64,000 bases of DNA from Cycas panzhihuaensis (GCA_023213395.1 CM041465.1:158169741-158233740); one strand, 5' to 3'; positions 1-12,720 are shown, counted from the first letter of the stretch. Notes: a model not told the origin generated them from the sequence alone. A program made the numbers and translations.

Positions 1-767
1 CAAAAGTAGCAACTCCAACTTGGCTCTGAAGTCACCCAAGTAAGCTTCAAAAGCTTCTAGTAGATAGATCTGCAGTGTGTTCTTCTCCAAAAAAAAAATT
101 GAATATGCTCCAAAGATTGTAGATCTATAGAAAACTTGAAAATATAATAAAAAAGTATGATGAAAAATATAGATCTGTAATGAAATACAATAGATTTGAA
201 CTAGATGTAGTAGAAAATGCTAAAAAACTTGATAACATAAGCAGATCTTAAGCTAAATAATGTAGATCTGACGTGAGTATAGTAGATCTATAGCCAAATA
301 ATTACATATCTAAACAAATATACTAGAAAATAGTGAAAAAACTTACTGAAATAAGCAGATCTATAGTAAAAAATAGTAGATCTGAGAAAATATTAAATAT
401 TTGAATAGAAAACAACTGTTAAATATTTATTAAAGTGAGTAGATTTGTAGACTATGTAGCAGATCTGAAGTGAAATGTAGTAGATCTTGAAGAAAACTTG
501 TATGAGTCTTGCTTGCAACTGAAAACCTTCGTAGATCTGCATAAATCTGAAAAATAGATCTAATAAATATTTATTAAACCATAAATATAACTCAATAATA
601 ATAATCAAAATCTACTGAAATAATATAGAAAACTTGCTGAAAATTTTCAGAAAATAAATATAGCTAATATATCTTGCTTGTAAGAAAATCTGACGTAGAA
701 TGCCAGTAAATCCTATTGCTCTTCTTCAAAAAACTTCACCAATAGAGATGCAATAGCCCAAAATCTT
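1..767 (-). other. Retrotransposon leader with clustered AGATCT motifs
   Basis: No credible ORF is present. Between 65 and 561 the palindrome AGATCT occurs about 12 times (near 65, 121, 171, 243, 264, 284, 357, 378, 461, 482, 533 and 556), usually in the context GTAGATCTG or GCAGATCT, with the surrounding text partly repeated. This looks like a degenerate tandem array in the element's 5' untranslated region. Confidence 0.6.
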
Positions 768-781
768 GCTCTGATACTAAA

Positions 782-1310
782 TGAAGGAAAATATACTTAC
801 AGGAGAACAGGGCAGAACGTATATCAAATAACCATAAACCAATATTGCATCAATACATCAATATATCATAATCACAATAGCATAAAGCATAAAAACATTA
901 TTGTTCAATCTATTATAGTAGAAATGAGCATTACAAATTTCCAATAAGGAGGTAGTGTCTAGAGACACCAGGGTTGCACACCCCTTAATATTTATAGTTT
1001 GGGGGAGGAGAGAAACTCCTCAACCCCTGAATTTAAAATAATAATGAAATAATGTTAACTTAACTTAAATGAAACTAACTCAACTTACCTTAACTTACCT
1101 TGATATATTGAGCATCACATGTCTAAATTGAAGATGGTGAGATGTACAATCCTAGTTGGAAGGTGGGAGTGGAGTGATGACAATTAACTCTAATAATTAC
1201 TTGCTATGAACTTGAAATTATTAATTCTTCCTTAGCTTGAAATGACTAATCTACCTCCCATTCTAACCTTAAGGGTGGTTTGGGGGGGGCAGTGAATGGG
1301 TGTCCTTACA
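782..1310 (-). repeat. 5' LTR of the leftmost element
   Basis: About 529 bp, starting TG next to the PBS complement and ending CA at 1310. It contains a G-rich stretch near 1010. The partner LTR is outside the window, so length and end are provisional. Confidence 0.5.
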
Positions 1311-2750
1311 AGTAAATGTTTAAGGTTTTGAGGTATAAATTTGTTAATAAAGTTATATGTGTTTCTTGGGTGAACCAAGATAATAACTAAGTATTTCTAA
1401 ATAAATCCATGTAACTTTAAGGTGTTGGATCGAGTGAGGTATGTCATTGTTAAGAATAATATTTGAGGGATAACCTCTTCAAAACCTTGTAGATGCTTTA
1501 GAATAATCTTTGTATCACCTTCCCCTTCTACCTTCTCTTCTTCAATAAATTTCAACTCGATGGTATGTAATTGATTCTTATGACATTTATGTATTAAACC
1601 CTACTTATCTACACAATTTAAGTAAAGGCCTTTCTTTTATATGTATTCTTGTTTTGGTTATGATCTTTGTAATATCGGCCTAACTTGTTAGCTCAATCTA
1701 GTTGGGGGAAAGTTTGGATATACAAATGGTGGAATATAGAGACTTAGTTTGACTTTCACAATGGATTGATCTTATCTTCATATATTTTGGCCAACTACAT
1801 CATCTACTTGTATTTCTACTGCCAACTTGTTAATATATAACCAAATAAGCTTTATTGGTAGGAATATATTCTACCATATATACTAGTTTTATGAAAGCCT
1901 TATTTTCCTCTTCTATTGATAGTAATCATTTTAAGTTTGGTAATTCATAATAATAGTCTTCATTTATTATAGCCTCAAACCTTTTTATGAATAGTCAAGT
2001 GAACTCATATTATGATGGTAACTAGTTCCAATATGTAATGTGCTTTAGGTTTTACCACCATTCATAAATGATGTTATTAATATGGAGGATGGCCAATAAA
2101 AAATACTATTCATTGTCAATTTCCACTAATAAGAAGTACTACTCCATCTGTTGAACCCATACCCCAGGTTCATAAGACTTTTTCTCAACTCTGAAATTCT
2201 TGTGGCTATTTTCTCTACTTTCTTCTTATTCTACGCTTGGATGAATTTCAAGTAATTGAAATATGCTTGAAATGCCACTACTTTTTAGTCTTTAACTGTT
2301 AGATTTTTATGATCATTTGAATATTATTGTATTAGCTCATTTAATAAGTCTATTTAATATTGGTCCTTTCTTGTAATATGGTCCTTGGATTTGCACTAAT
2401 TTTTATTATGGGACCCACTATTTTTATCATTATTAAATCTAAGCATGGTTTATCCTCTCTTATGACCCTAAAATAGAGTTGTTAGTGTATTGATCAATTC
2501 CTTGGTTAACTATTGTATCCCTTATTGCAACGTATGTTGTAACATAAGGGCCATTGTAAAGTTAGAATCATGTACTACTACCATAACTATTTTGATCACG
2601 GGGTAAATTATTCTTCTTCACTTTGCTTCTTCATAGATTGCTTGCCTTTTTTAGCCTAGTGCATGTAACTACTAGCCACTAATTCTCATCTACCTATGTC
2701 CTCTTCATACACACACCTTTATGCTATTGAGTATTCTCCCTAAGGTTAGT
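1311..2750 (-). pseudogene. gag: Degenerate Ty3-type gag and protease
   Basis: Minus-strand translation gives a decayed Ty3 gag/protease. Near 1650-1545 there is a damaged CCHC zinc knuckle (LYLNCVDK, stop, GLIHKCHKNQL), comparable to the CFxCxxKxxxGHKC type of plant chromoviruses. It is followed near 1480-1320 by a protease-like stretch (NTYNFINKF, from the DSGSTHNFI family motif; the catalytic Asp-Ser-Gly reads as HPR). Right of the knuckle only vague gag similarity remains, with many stops. No LTR of this element is recognised, and its left end is cut by the LTR at 1310. The boundary with the copia RT near 2750 is inferred from loss of RT similarity. Confidence 0.45.
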
Positions 2751-2754
2751 ATGC

Positions 2755-3054
2755 CCATCATGTACTTTAACATATAAGTTTTAATCTGATTCATAATTTG
2801 TAAATCTATGGATTAAGAAATATTTATTAATTCTTGCATAGTACATCCTTAGTACTTGCTTTAACCTATATAAAGCTTTCTTAAACTTGTAAACAAGATG
2901 TTCCTTCCTATGTTGTTCAAATCTTTAAGGCTACTCCATGTAGACTTCATCCTCAAGAATTCCATTTAATAAGGCATTCTTCACATCTATTTAATACACT
3001 TGTTAGTTAGATTATTTTATTGTATTAATCAATAATCTAATAAGTATTATCTTT
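2755..3054 (-). pseudogene. pol: Copia reverse transcriptase fragment, part split by the nested element
   Basis: Minus-strand translation resembles the first half of copia RT: a remnant of the IHQMDVKNAFLNG block near 2980, then ALYRLKQ (family ALYGLKQAP), YYARINKYF and NYESDxNLYVKV. It continues the pol read from 7086 rightwards, so it is the downstream half of an RT broken by the 3055-7085 insertion. Similarity stops near 2755, before the expected YVDD block, where Ty3-like sequence begins. Several stops and at least one frame change are present. Confidence 0.6.
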
Positions 3055-3329
3055 TGTTAAAAAATAAACTTGTAGAAAATAATTTTCATAGAACAAAATA
3101 ACATACCTCATGATTGGAATGGTACCCCTAAGGTATCTCAAATTTAATTAACACCAACAAAACATCTTTACAATAGATGCTTTATATGATACGATATATG
3201 TATATTTATAATACATGATATGATAGTGTATGGGACTCATCATTTGTGTGGGGCATAATAAACATATAATTACACACAAATGTGCATTACTAATATTCCT
3301 TGGGAACTATGAACTAAGTTATTCCAACA
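3055..3329 (-). repeat. 3' LTR of the gag-only element
   Basis: Starts TGTTAAAAAATAAACT and ends ATTCCAACA; 275 bp, the same length as its partner at 6811-7085. Preceded by TSD TCTTT and followed by the polypurine tract. Confidence 0.92.
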
Positions 3330-3643
3330 CTCCCCCCTTAATGCACATTTGGGTCATTTGTATTTCCAACGCCTTGTTCTTGAAAATATCTTGAAGATGA
3401 TGTCTTAAACTTGATCCTTGCCTTCAATCTTGTAGCGATGTCTTTGTTATAGGATGATATCTTCAACTTGATTTTCATCTTCAATATTGAAATGAGACAT
3501 TTTTGTAAGCGTAAATCTTGATTCTTTATTGTGGCTGGTCTAGTTAGATTTTGATGTAGATCTTATAAATAACCATCTTTAAATACAACTTGCTTGTCAT
3601 TATTATCCTATATAAATTCTTGATCAACACATACAACAGTGAT

Positions 3644-4390
3644 TTATTCAACCTTTGGAGTGAAATATTCATCAACTTGTATATTCTTTGAACTTGAATC
3701 AATACTCAAAGTAGGAACATCATTTAGACTTGAATTAATATGAGACTCATCTTTTATAGGACCATTAGAGTTATATTCAATTTTCTTTGAAATAATAGTG
3801 TAATCTAAATAAACTTCTATTGATTCATCACTGTCATCATCTTCAATAGTAGTAGTAATCTCATCAATGCATTCAACCATAGTCTCCTTATATTTAATAG
3901 AGATTTCATTAAAGCATTCTTGACACACTATTTAATCAATGTCAATAATACTCTCTTCATTCATTTTACTTGTATCATAACCATCACTAATCTTATTTGC
4001 CTTTTCAATCATTTATTGTATCTCTTTAGGAGTTTGTTCAAATATATCCCTTAAAAAATCCCAAGCTTTCTTGGCAGTACTTAAATGAAGAATCTTAAGA
4101 ATGAAAAAATGATATGCAGAAGGAAGCTCAACCTTATCTAATGTAGCAAGAATCATGATAAATGTCTTTTTGTCTTTTTTCTCAAGCATTTTCTTTTCTT
4201 CTTCATTCATAGGAATAACATATCCGTCAATAACAAATCTCCACTAGCCTTTAGCTATGAACAAACATCTTATTTTAATTGTCCAAAAGAAATAGTTTGC
4301 TCCATTATACTTAGGTATCAAAAGAATCATATCTCTTAAGTAATATTTATTTGTCTCATTAATATATATGGCCATGTCATTCTCCTCCAT
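3644..4390 (-). pseudogene. gag: Copia-type gag of the gag-only element
   Basis: One reading frame runs from ATG at 4390 (MEENDMAIY) to a terminal TAA at 3644-3646, about 248 codons, broken only by three in-frame stops (one near 4243, apparently TGG to TAG; others near 4012 and 3930). An alternative upstream ATG is at 4444. The first part contains YNGANYFFWTIKIRCLF, like the N-terminal DUF4219-type block of copia gag. The next contains LHLSTAKKAWDFLRDIFEQ, like the UBN2 capsid domain. The C-terminal third is acidic and Ser/Asp-rich, and no CCHC knuckle is seen. The frame ends about 310 bp from the 3' LTR, so gag lies at the 3' end behind a long leader. Function: capsid protein, probably needing enzymes from an autonomous copia. 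Confidence 0.75.
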
Positions 4391-4444
4391 AATTGAAATT
4401 ATACTTCTAAACAACGTGTCTTTTTTTTTAATCAACAAACTCAC

Positions 4445-6798
4445 CTAACATTAGTAACTAGTCCATTAATCATGCTCAACAAACTTTCTCACATCTCATG
4501 TCCCTCATATCACTAATTTCATCATCATATCATTACCTTATACATCTCTCATATCACCAAATAGTCACATACAAAGTGTATCTGAAACACTTACTTCACC
4601 ATCAAATCAAAGCCTCATACATATCACATATATCTCATAAAGAACACTTATGCCTCATGTTCCTATTAAAATACATCACACTTTACTTAGTTACCTTAAT
4701 ACTTAAAACATGACTCATGCCACATACATCACCATACAACAAACTCATCCATACATAAGCCCCTTTTACAATGCCAATGTTTGCTTGCTCTCTCTAAAAC
4801 ACAGTTCTTCTAATGTTAATAGCTCACTCTTTAATCATCTTACCTTCTTATCAATAAGTGAATCATCCATTGTCATTGTCAACTTGCATGACATATACTC
4901 TCATAAAATCACATGTAATAGGAGCATACCATTTCTTTATACCACCATCATATCACTCATTTTGTAATCAAACAATATCTTATACACATCACCATTGAAA
5001 ACAAAGCCCCATGACATGCCATACGCTTCATAATAGAAAATATGTGCCTACTTGCACCAAATACTACATCACATCCAATAATACTAAGAAGATCAAATAT
5101 ATTAAAGGCACCTTAAAATAATTAAAAAGAGGCCACTTAATATATAAATTCTTCCTTAATGTTCAATATATTAATCCAATATATATCACAGACAATCAAT
5201 CTTCAGTTACTTTGATAAATCAAATTCTGACTTAGAATGTATCATAAACAACTTTATTCAAACCGAGACACTTAAATATCCACCAATTGAATAAACATAA
5301 TGGAGACCATACGAAATGATGAATTAAATAGATAAATATACGAACTCGAGTGATTAAATGTTTGATTAAAATACCTTATATGCAAGGCCTGTATATTATT
5401 CCCACATCTATAATATAGGCATCTCTCCCACAGTAATCTATTCAAAACCCTTATCTATTTCTTGATAGCTACTTAGAACTAAGACACAAGCTATGTAATA
5501 GCAATATCATGTGAATAAAGCTATCAATAGACTTTGTGCTTCATCTATCCTAACCTATACTTTGTCGCTCTTGCAGGACGTGTTATGTCTCTTGTCTGGT
5601 AATGATCACAGCACATGTTGTTGATGCTCAATCAAATTTTATAATGATTTATGGTTAGCTCTATAGATATGTTGTAATCCCTTGTATTTTGAGATCTCTG
5701 CTATCAATATTAGTCACACTTATGGACTGTTATTAGGATATTGGTCTCATCATCAAAATGTTTTTCATTCTGTGTGAGGATTATTCATGTATGCGAATGA
5801 CAAGACTATTGTGTCTACCTAAATCCTCAGTTTTATGCATGTGAGATGGTTGTAAACCCCACCGATTGGAAGTACTACACTTGAAATCAAGCATGCCACA
5901 CCTCAACAACTCCTCCCACTTTAGTTACAAATGTTGGTCACCTCGCTTTGTGCTTTCTGTATTTTATGTATAGTATAGGCAACCATTACCACAACTAGTG
6001 ATAATATAGAAATCTCCAATGGTGACACAAATAGAATATATGTCTGGAAAAAAATGGACTAAATCAACATGCACAACCAAGAGCGATCAAACTACTAAGC
6101 CATAGGCATAGCAAATAGCCAATTATCATCTCATTTTATTGATTATTAATATCATACAGGTGATTATAATAAAACAGGTGACATCATATATTAATGCTAA
6201 TCTCATTGACATCAAACATATTCCCAGTTATAAATATATTACATCAGTTAGCTAAAATAATACTTTATCTTTTCTATGTTAAAATAATCACGGTAGTCAT
6301 ACTTGCAATCAATCTTCTGACAATCTACAATCAATCTTTTTGAGTAGCATATATTCAACCATATTATTGATCTATATTTTTTGCATTTGATCTCATAGCA
6401 ATTAGTATTGACACTGATTTGGTGTCTCTCCACATAGCTACAAGTTTTATTTCATCTAGTTGATCGATCTACAATATGAATTATATCTCCTCTAGCTCAT
6501 GAAGATAATGTCAAGTATAATAGTGCCACATATGCAATAGAGTAGTTTAGCTCCTAGGTACAAAGATCTTTGTGTAGTACACAAGTAACTTTAGTTTAGG
6601 TATATTAATGGATGGATAGACACAAAATACCAAAATAATCTCCACACAAGGTTAGGGTTTCATCCTAAATACCACCATGAGTTCATCAAGCCCATGAACA
6701 TAATCACAAGGCACTGACAAAACATGTGGTAGAAGGCAAATGATATAATCTACAATAATCACACAATAGGATCTCCATAAAACTTGCAAAACTTGTAT
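4445..6798 (-). other. Long non-coding leader of the gag-only element
   Basis: About 2.35 kb between the PBS and gag without a recognisable domain on either strand. Short ORFs here look random in AT-rich DNA. It may carry packaging or dimerisation signals, but nothing specific is seen. Confidence 0.6.
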
Positions 6799-6810
6799 GC
6801 TCTAAAACCA

Positions 6811-7085
6811 TGTTGAAAAATAAACTTACAGAAAATAATATTCACAAAACATAATAGAATACCTCAAGATTAGAGCAGTACCCTTAAGGTACCTCAACTT
6901 CAATTAACACCAACAAAGCATCTTTACAATAGATACTTCATATGATACACTATATGTGTATTTATAATACATGATATGATAGTGTATAGGACCCATAATG
7001 CATGTGGGACATAATAAAAATATAATTACACACAAATATGCATTACCAATATTTCTTGAGAACTATGAACTAAGTTATTCCAACA
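6811..7085 (-). repeat. 5' LTR of the gag-only element
   Basis: Starts TGTTGAAAAATAAACT and ends ATTCCAACA; followed by TSD TCTTT. The PBS complement lies directly to its left. Confidence 0.92.
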
Positions 7086-9150
7086 TCTTTTACACTAGAG
7101 GAAAGGTTTCTTCAAAGTCCACCCCTTTAATTTAAGTATATCCCTTTGTAGAAAGTTTAACTTTGAACTTATTTATTATACCATCTAAACAAAATTTTAT
7201 CTCATACACTCATTAACATCAAATTGGTTTCTTTCTTATGGGAAGTTCATCTGAATCTCATGCCTCATTTTTCATAATTGAATTATACTCCATCCTAACA
7301 TTTTTCTATTCATCTTTGTCTTTAGTTTCATCAAAAAAATTTGGCTCATCGTAGCTCAAAATATTAGACTTTAAGGAATAATTAATAAGATATGCTCTTT
7401 GTCTTTTTAGTTCTTTAGTATTAACCCCTTCAACTGTATTTATGTCTTCAATGGATAAATCCTAAACTAATTGCTAATATAACTTTGGTAAGTTTTATGA
7501 AGACCTCTCAAATATTTCTCCTTGCAAAGTCCTTTATGGATTTATGTTTTTTATACCATTATGAGGACCAATACTTCATATCTTGGCACTTGTCTTGGGT
7601 ACATTCTTTTCTACATATATAATTTGTATCTCAACTTCATTTCCACTATTTTTTTTTCACCTTTACTATAATCATACCTATAAAAAATGACATCTCTTCT
7701 TATTATCATTTCTCTGTTTGATGGATCAAATAGCTTGTATGCTTTGGATGTCTTATTGTATCCCTCATACACACATACACACATATTTTGTTACCTATCT
7801 TTTTTATTTTTAATATGAGATATGGGCATAAGCAATTCCCTCAAAAATATGTAAGTGATTTATAGATGGTTTCCTCTTAGTCCATGTTTCCTTTGGTGTT
7901 ATATCTCTAATTTCCTTAATAAAACTCATATTCCTCAAGTATATTGTAATATTGATAGCTTCACCTCAGCCATGATAAATATTATTGGCCTTCATCATAT
8001 ATTTGGCAAAATGTATAATAATTCTATTCTTTCTCTCTACCACATTATTCTATTGTGGTGTATAAGTTATTATGAACTACCTTACTATGCCTTATTCTTC
8101 ATAAAACTCTATGAAGTCAATTAATTTATATTCTCTACCACTATCACTTCTTAGGATTTTAATCATCCCTGAGAAGTTTTTTGTTATAGCCTTAAACTAT
8201 TAGTGTCTTTTAAATTCTTAAGACTTATACTCTAGAAGGTAAACCTATATCTTCCTTATGAAATCATCAATGATAGTCATGAAATAACAAGCTCATCTAA
8301 ATGGTGCCACAAAAAAATGTCAACACAAGTCATTGTGGTTTAACTCTAATTTTTCTTTGACTCTTCACCAATTCCTCATAAACTTGTCCTTATATTATTT
8401 ACAATGTGCATAAGTAAAATAATTGTCTTTTTCTTTCTACACTAATGGTAGACCATGCGCCATATTTAGTTTACCAAGCAACTTTAGCTCAAAATAATCC
8501 AAATGACCATAACAATCATACCATAAATTATTCATGGATTCCCTAATAATAAGCCCATTCTTAAGTACATGGGATAAGTTATATAGAACAATGTCTTATA
8601 CCCCTTGAGTAATAGTATTGTCACCACTCTTTATCATACACTTATCTTTACTAAATTCAACTTTTAAGTCCATCTTAGTTATCTATTAATAAAAATATTC
8701 TTAAATATAGCTATATATAGAATATCTTGTATCTTATTAGCCTCCTTGCTTGTCTTCAATATGACACTCCCTTATACTTTTACCTTATACTCATTGTTAT
8801 ATCCTAGTATAAAAATTCCATTATACTTATTAATATTTTAAAACTATTCATAGTTGAAAGTGATATGCTTAGTGGCTTTCGAATCTATTAGCTACATTAT
8901 ATCTTTTTAATCTCATGTGTATTAACTATAAAGAAAATATAGACATCCTTGTCATCTTTAAAGGATATATTTCTCATGACCTTTTTTTGTTCTTATTTAC
9001 CTTTGTGAAGTATTTTTTTAGTAATATGGTTAGACTTGCCATAATGAAAACATGTTATTTTCTTTCATTACTACTGCTATTTCTATTTAGTTTCATTTTT
9101 AATGTAAAGTTTTTCATGAAATACAAGTGGAGTGTGAGTGTAAGGTTTTT
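7086..9150 (-). pseudogene. pol: Copia pol: gag knuckle, protease region, integrase and RT start
   Basis: Read on the minus strand from right to left: a degenerate zinc knuckle near 9060-9020 (CFHYGKSNHITKKYF); a GAG-pre-integrase block near 8540-8440 (LWYDCYGHLDYFELKLL); the integrase core near 8190-8020 with RSDSGREY and YTPQ-NNVVERKNR, close to the family motifs around the second Asp and the Glu; and the integrase C-terminal block GIQ-DIQSIQAI near 7780-7690. The start of RT lies near 7230-7090 (NKFKVKLSTKGYT, then KGVDFEETF). The pol then crosses the nested element into 3054-2755. Many stops make it a dead relic. Its own LTRs are not identified. Confidence 0.7.
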
Positions 9151-9249
9151 ATTGTCATTTTCCCTTAGCATTTATTCATTTGGGATTTTGGTAGTCTTGG
9201 AAGAGTTTCCATCTCATGAAGAGAGAGGGAGGAAGGAGAACAAGTGATA

Positions 9250-12200
9250 GAATAAGATAAAATAATTGATTGGGACTAAAGCATAAGATGGTATGGAAAG
9301 ATAGACTGAATTGAGGAAGGAAAAAGGGAAATGAGGTGGATAAGCATGAGTGATGTGTAAATGCTCAAATATACCATGTTGCCACATGACCACATAGATA
9401 AGATGCATCATACCCATCATCAACTTGGGCTAATAGGTTAGGTAGGTATAGAAGTAGTCTATGGGGCTTAGAAGGAGGTATGTGACCAAGACATACTCCA
9501 ACCTAAAAAGCAAAAAAAAAAAAGATACAATATGCTAAATAAACAAGAAAACAAGTAGTAATAAATATCTATACTACTCCTAAGAGGAATAAACAACAAA
9601 TAAAAAATTCCTAGTAGGTGGGAGGTCCATTGGGGCAAAAGAGCCCTAGATGTCATTACCATTAGATACATCCTAGATATTAGTTCCCTAAAAGAGGACG
9701 CCCTAATATGCCCCAACCTATATGAGAAGACTGCATAGTACTATCTAGGAAGGAGTAATGGTGTTGATGAGGAAAGATACATAGAGAAATAGGACCCTCG
9801 ATTAACGACCTACAGTGAAGACTCCCTTATTTAGTAACAACTAACCTGTAAAAGTGGAAGGTCTAGGTATGCCCATATTTAATTCCATATAGTCTCTCTC
9901 CTAAGATATAAAAATAGATAGGAGAAAAGATAAATAACTACTCTTAATAAGACTAATGGTGCTCACTCAACTATCTAAACTACACACATGTACATGTAGC
10001 AATAATAGTTGCCTACCACTAGCCTTCTTGGAACATGATGAGAAGAATACTTTATGTCTTTGATGCAAGACTATCCATCGATGGATTAGGTCTAACCAAT
10101 CTAGTCCCTCCTCCAACTTAGTAGGAACTATATTTAAAGAGAAGTAATAACAAAGAGTGAAGTCTAATTATACAACTAACATGCACTTCTATTATATGAG
10201 AATAACAAATAGCCTATCCAAACATACTAAACAAGTGTAATAGAAAAGGAAACCAACAATTTTAAATAAGCAATCATGTAACATATGACACAAGTAAGAT
10301 GTGTACAACAACTACTAAGTCCTAAATACACTTATGCTTGGCCTCCCCTAGTAAATTGCATAAGAAAAATGACAAAGACAAGAGATAAAAGGGGTTGCCC
10401 TTTATTTTGTCTTCTTATTTTTTATTGTTTATTTTTATTTTTGGTTTTTTCTATATAATATGTTTTAGGATATTATGGGTAAAAAGTGCTCTGAGGAGAA
10501 AAATGTGTAAATGCAACAAAAGAGGAAAGGTTACTCAAAGGGACATTAGATGAACCCATTTTCTATGCAAAATCACAAAATGAATTTAATGTAAAAGTAA
10601 CACTACTTCTAAAGCTTAAAAGAAATTGGACAAATTACCTAAATAAGAGCCAACTAATAACTAATGAAACTTAAAAGCAAGAAATAGTTTAAAGACATGA
10701 AAAATCCAACTTCCAAAGAACTCACTTAAATAATAAAGTAAGCAACTCATATTTATGCTCAAAAGCCCAAGACATATCCTTCTAATATTAGCAGGTGAGT
10801 GGGGAGGTGAGGCAATACACATGCAAATCAAATAGGTGGAAGATGTGATAGGGATACCAGTCCCAAACAATAACAAAATCAAGGTGAAATCCTTTGATTC
10901 TAAGTCCAAACATAAGTGAAAAAAGAGGAAAATATGAACCTTAAGCAACAAGAAATAAATGAGAAAAAAATAATAAGCAAAATCTTAAGCAACTTCAATT
11001 TGACAATCAAACAAGCATGTTGTCAAATAAGCAAATCAGTCAAATAGTGATGAGGCAAAGAAAGGAAACTAATAATGAAACAAGAAGAATAAATGGCACA
11101 ATGAAGGATAAGGAAACTAAAGAGGGATCTCTAATCTTACATGAGGCAAGTAATGAGATGTACTTGTCCCTAATGAAAAGGTGAGGTTAACATAATAACA
11201 CTCCAAATCTCATAAGCAAACAAAGAAAGAGAGCATGTTAATGATGGATGTATTAGTGGAATAAAAGGAATGGAAATGAAAGTAATATAATAATAAAGTC
11301 ACCAAGAAATAATGTAAAACGCATCAATGAAGAGATCAATTCATTATTGGAGTAAATTGGGTAGTAGAGAAAATATCTTTGAAGAAGTGAAACCATTAAG
11401 AGAATGTTATAAGAGTGATGAATGTGGATGTGAAATCGCCAAAGAATAGAATCTCACATACTCTAAGTTATAAACAACTCTAATAAATATATGAAAGTAG
11501 CCAAATCTTCTCCACCAACAAGTACTAAGGAATGCAAACCAAGAACTTCTTCAAAGTTGTTAATCACTAATAATTAGAGTGTTAGAAGATGGAGTAGCAA
11601 AGGATGAAGTGACAAAAGATGGAGTGCCAATAGATGCCAATCAAATATACATTTGTAATTAAATTAGCTATTGTAGAACATAATTCTTATAAAAAGCCAT
11701 TATTTTTTTATCCTATGATATTCTCAACTGCATTAGGTTTGGGAAAAAACCCAAAATGGAAAGAAAAATATGAAGAAAATCTTAACTTTTTTGAAATTTA
11801 GAATGATGTAGTTAATACCACAAAACAAATACTAATACCACAAAATTATAATTGATGGTATACAAATTACATGATACCATAAAATTTAATTCACAGTACC
11901 ATAAAATTATTATATAGTATTGTAATAAATATTACATAATATTGTAAAAAAGTTATGATTTTTGCAACATCAATATAAACTTCATGGTACAATATTACAA
12001 AACTCTAAAAATCAAAAGAGACAAGCTTTCTAGGTGTTAAAAAAATAGTTTAAATGACTAACATAAGCAATAAATCACCTAGAGAGAAGGGGAATGAGAG
12101 AGTACTAGTATTATGAATAAGAAATATGCCTTTAACCCCTCCATGGTGATCTTTCTATTTGTAATTATTAGTGCTCTATGATTAAGGGTTCAAAGCATAA

Positions 12201-12300
12201 TTTAACATCATATTTCATAGAGTGAATAGAAATAAAAATTAATACATGACTAGTAAGGAGACCCTAAACACATGAAATATTTACCCCCTTGGTAACTAAA
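9250..12300. other. Unassigned AT-rich intergenic or old-repeat DNA
   Basis: No convincing domain was found on either strand. The short ORFs on both strands have no recognisable motif. Near 11,805-11,960 a short phrase (TACCA followed by an A-rich run, or TATTGTAA variants) recurs about every 25-35 bp. The stretch may be the decayed 3' part or LTR of the outer Ty3-like element, but this is not shown. Confidence 0.4.
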
Positions 12301-12539
12301 TCTCAATAGAAGGAATGATATAAGATATTGATAGTTGACAATAATCTTTAGCTACAAGTATTGCATGGGAATACGATGAATAAGAACATCTACTTTAGTA
12401 TTGGTAGCTTTATGGATATGATGGATTTAGATATGGGGAAATTATACTAAGAGAGAGTTAATTAAGTTGGCAACCATACAAAGTTAAGGGCTAAGGGTTT
12501 GATATGTGTCAATTAACTAGTGAGCAACCAAGAGGGAAT

Positions 12540-12720
12540 CTATATAAAGGATGATGTGAGAGAGATGGGTATGAATCACATCTTGAAGGGCATCTATAAC
12601 AACAACATACTCAACTAGGTTATTAATGTTAAGGGGAATGAAAAAACCTGCACTCATGATGATCTAACTAGAAAGATCTTGAATCTAGATGGTAGTTGAA
12701 GGCTTATGATTCCCTCAAAT
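12540..12720 (-). pseudogene. Degenerate Ty3-type RNase H fragment
   Basis: Minus-strand translation contains MSAGFFIPLN followed by INNLVEYVVVIDALQD. This resembles the NNxAEYEALIxGL segment of the RNase H found in plant Ty3 elements, notably the additional RNase H of the Tat group. Flanking sequence is too decayed to extend the domain. Together with the minus-strand gag at 43.2-44.5 kb it may be part of the element into which the 13,782-41,944 chromovirus inserted. That link is an inference; RT and integrase of this host were not found. Confidence 0.4.

Larger units (their letters stand above)
1..1310 (-). mobile_element. 5' end of a minus-strand LTR retrotransposon (leader, PBS, 5' LTR)
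   Basis: The 5' LTR lies at 782-1310 and reads TG...CA on the plus strand. Immediately left of it, 768-779 is the complement of a PBS (TAGTATCAGAGC, two changes from the initiator-Met PBS TGGTATCAGAGC). Bases 1-767 are therefore untranslated leader, and gag/pol lie left of the window. The PBS type suits copia or Ty3; no coding domain is present to decide. The right edge of the LTR is inferred from its CA end and from the Ty3 protease-like frame that resumes directly after it. No TSD can be tested because the 3' LTR is outside the window. Confidence 0.6.
3055..7085 (-). mobile_element. Short gag-only (non-autonomous) LTR retrotransposon, about 4.0 kb
   Basis: Two 275-bp LTRs (3055-3329 and 6811-7085) flank 3.5 kb of internal DNA. 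The 5-bp TSD TCTTT is present on both sides (3050-3054, 7086-7090). The PBS complement gctctaaaacca lies at 6799-6810 beside the right LTR, and a polypurine tract (ctcccccctt on the plus strand) lies at 3330-3339, so the element reads on the minus strand. Internally only a gag-like ORF is seen; no protease, integrase, RT or RNase H motif is visible. The LTRs differ at about 36 of 275 positions by eye. The element sits in the RT of an older copia. Gag-only architecture matches non-autonomous elements described in plants (TR-GAG/LARD types). Confidence 0.9.

Noticed and set aside
1-600. Repeated AGATCT region as a CRISPR array
   Set aside because: Spacing is irregular, repeats are only 6-9 bp, and the context is a plant retroelement leader.
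8915-9247. Plus-strand ORF of 110 codons
   Set aside because: It lies opposite the degenerate copia zinc-knuckle region on the minus strand and its hydrophobic composition reflects T-rich sequence.
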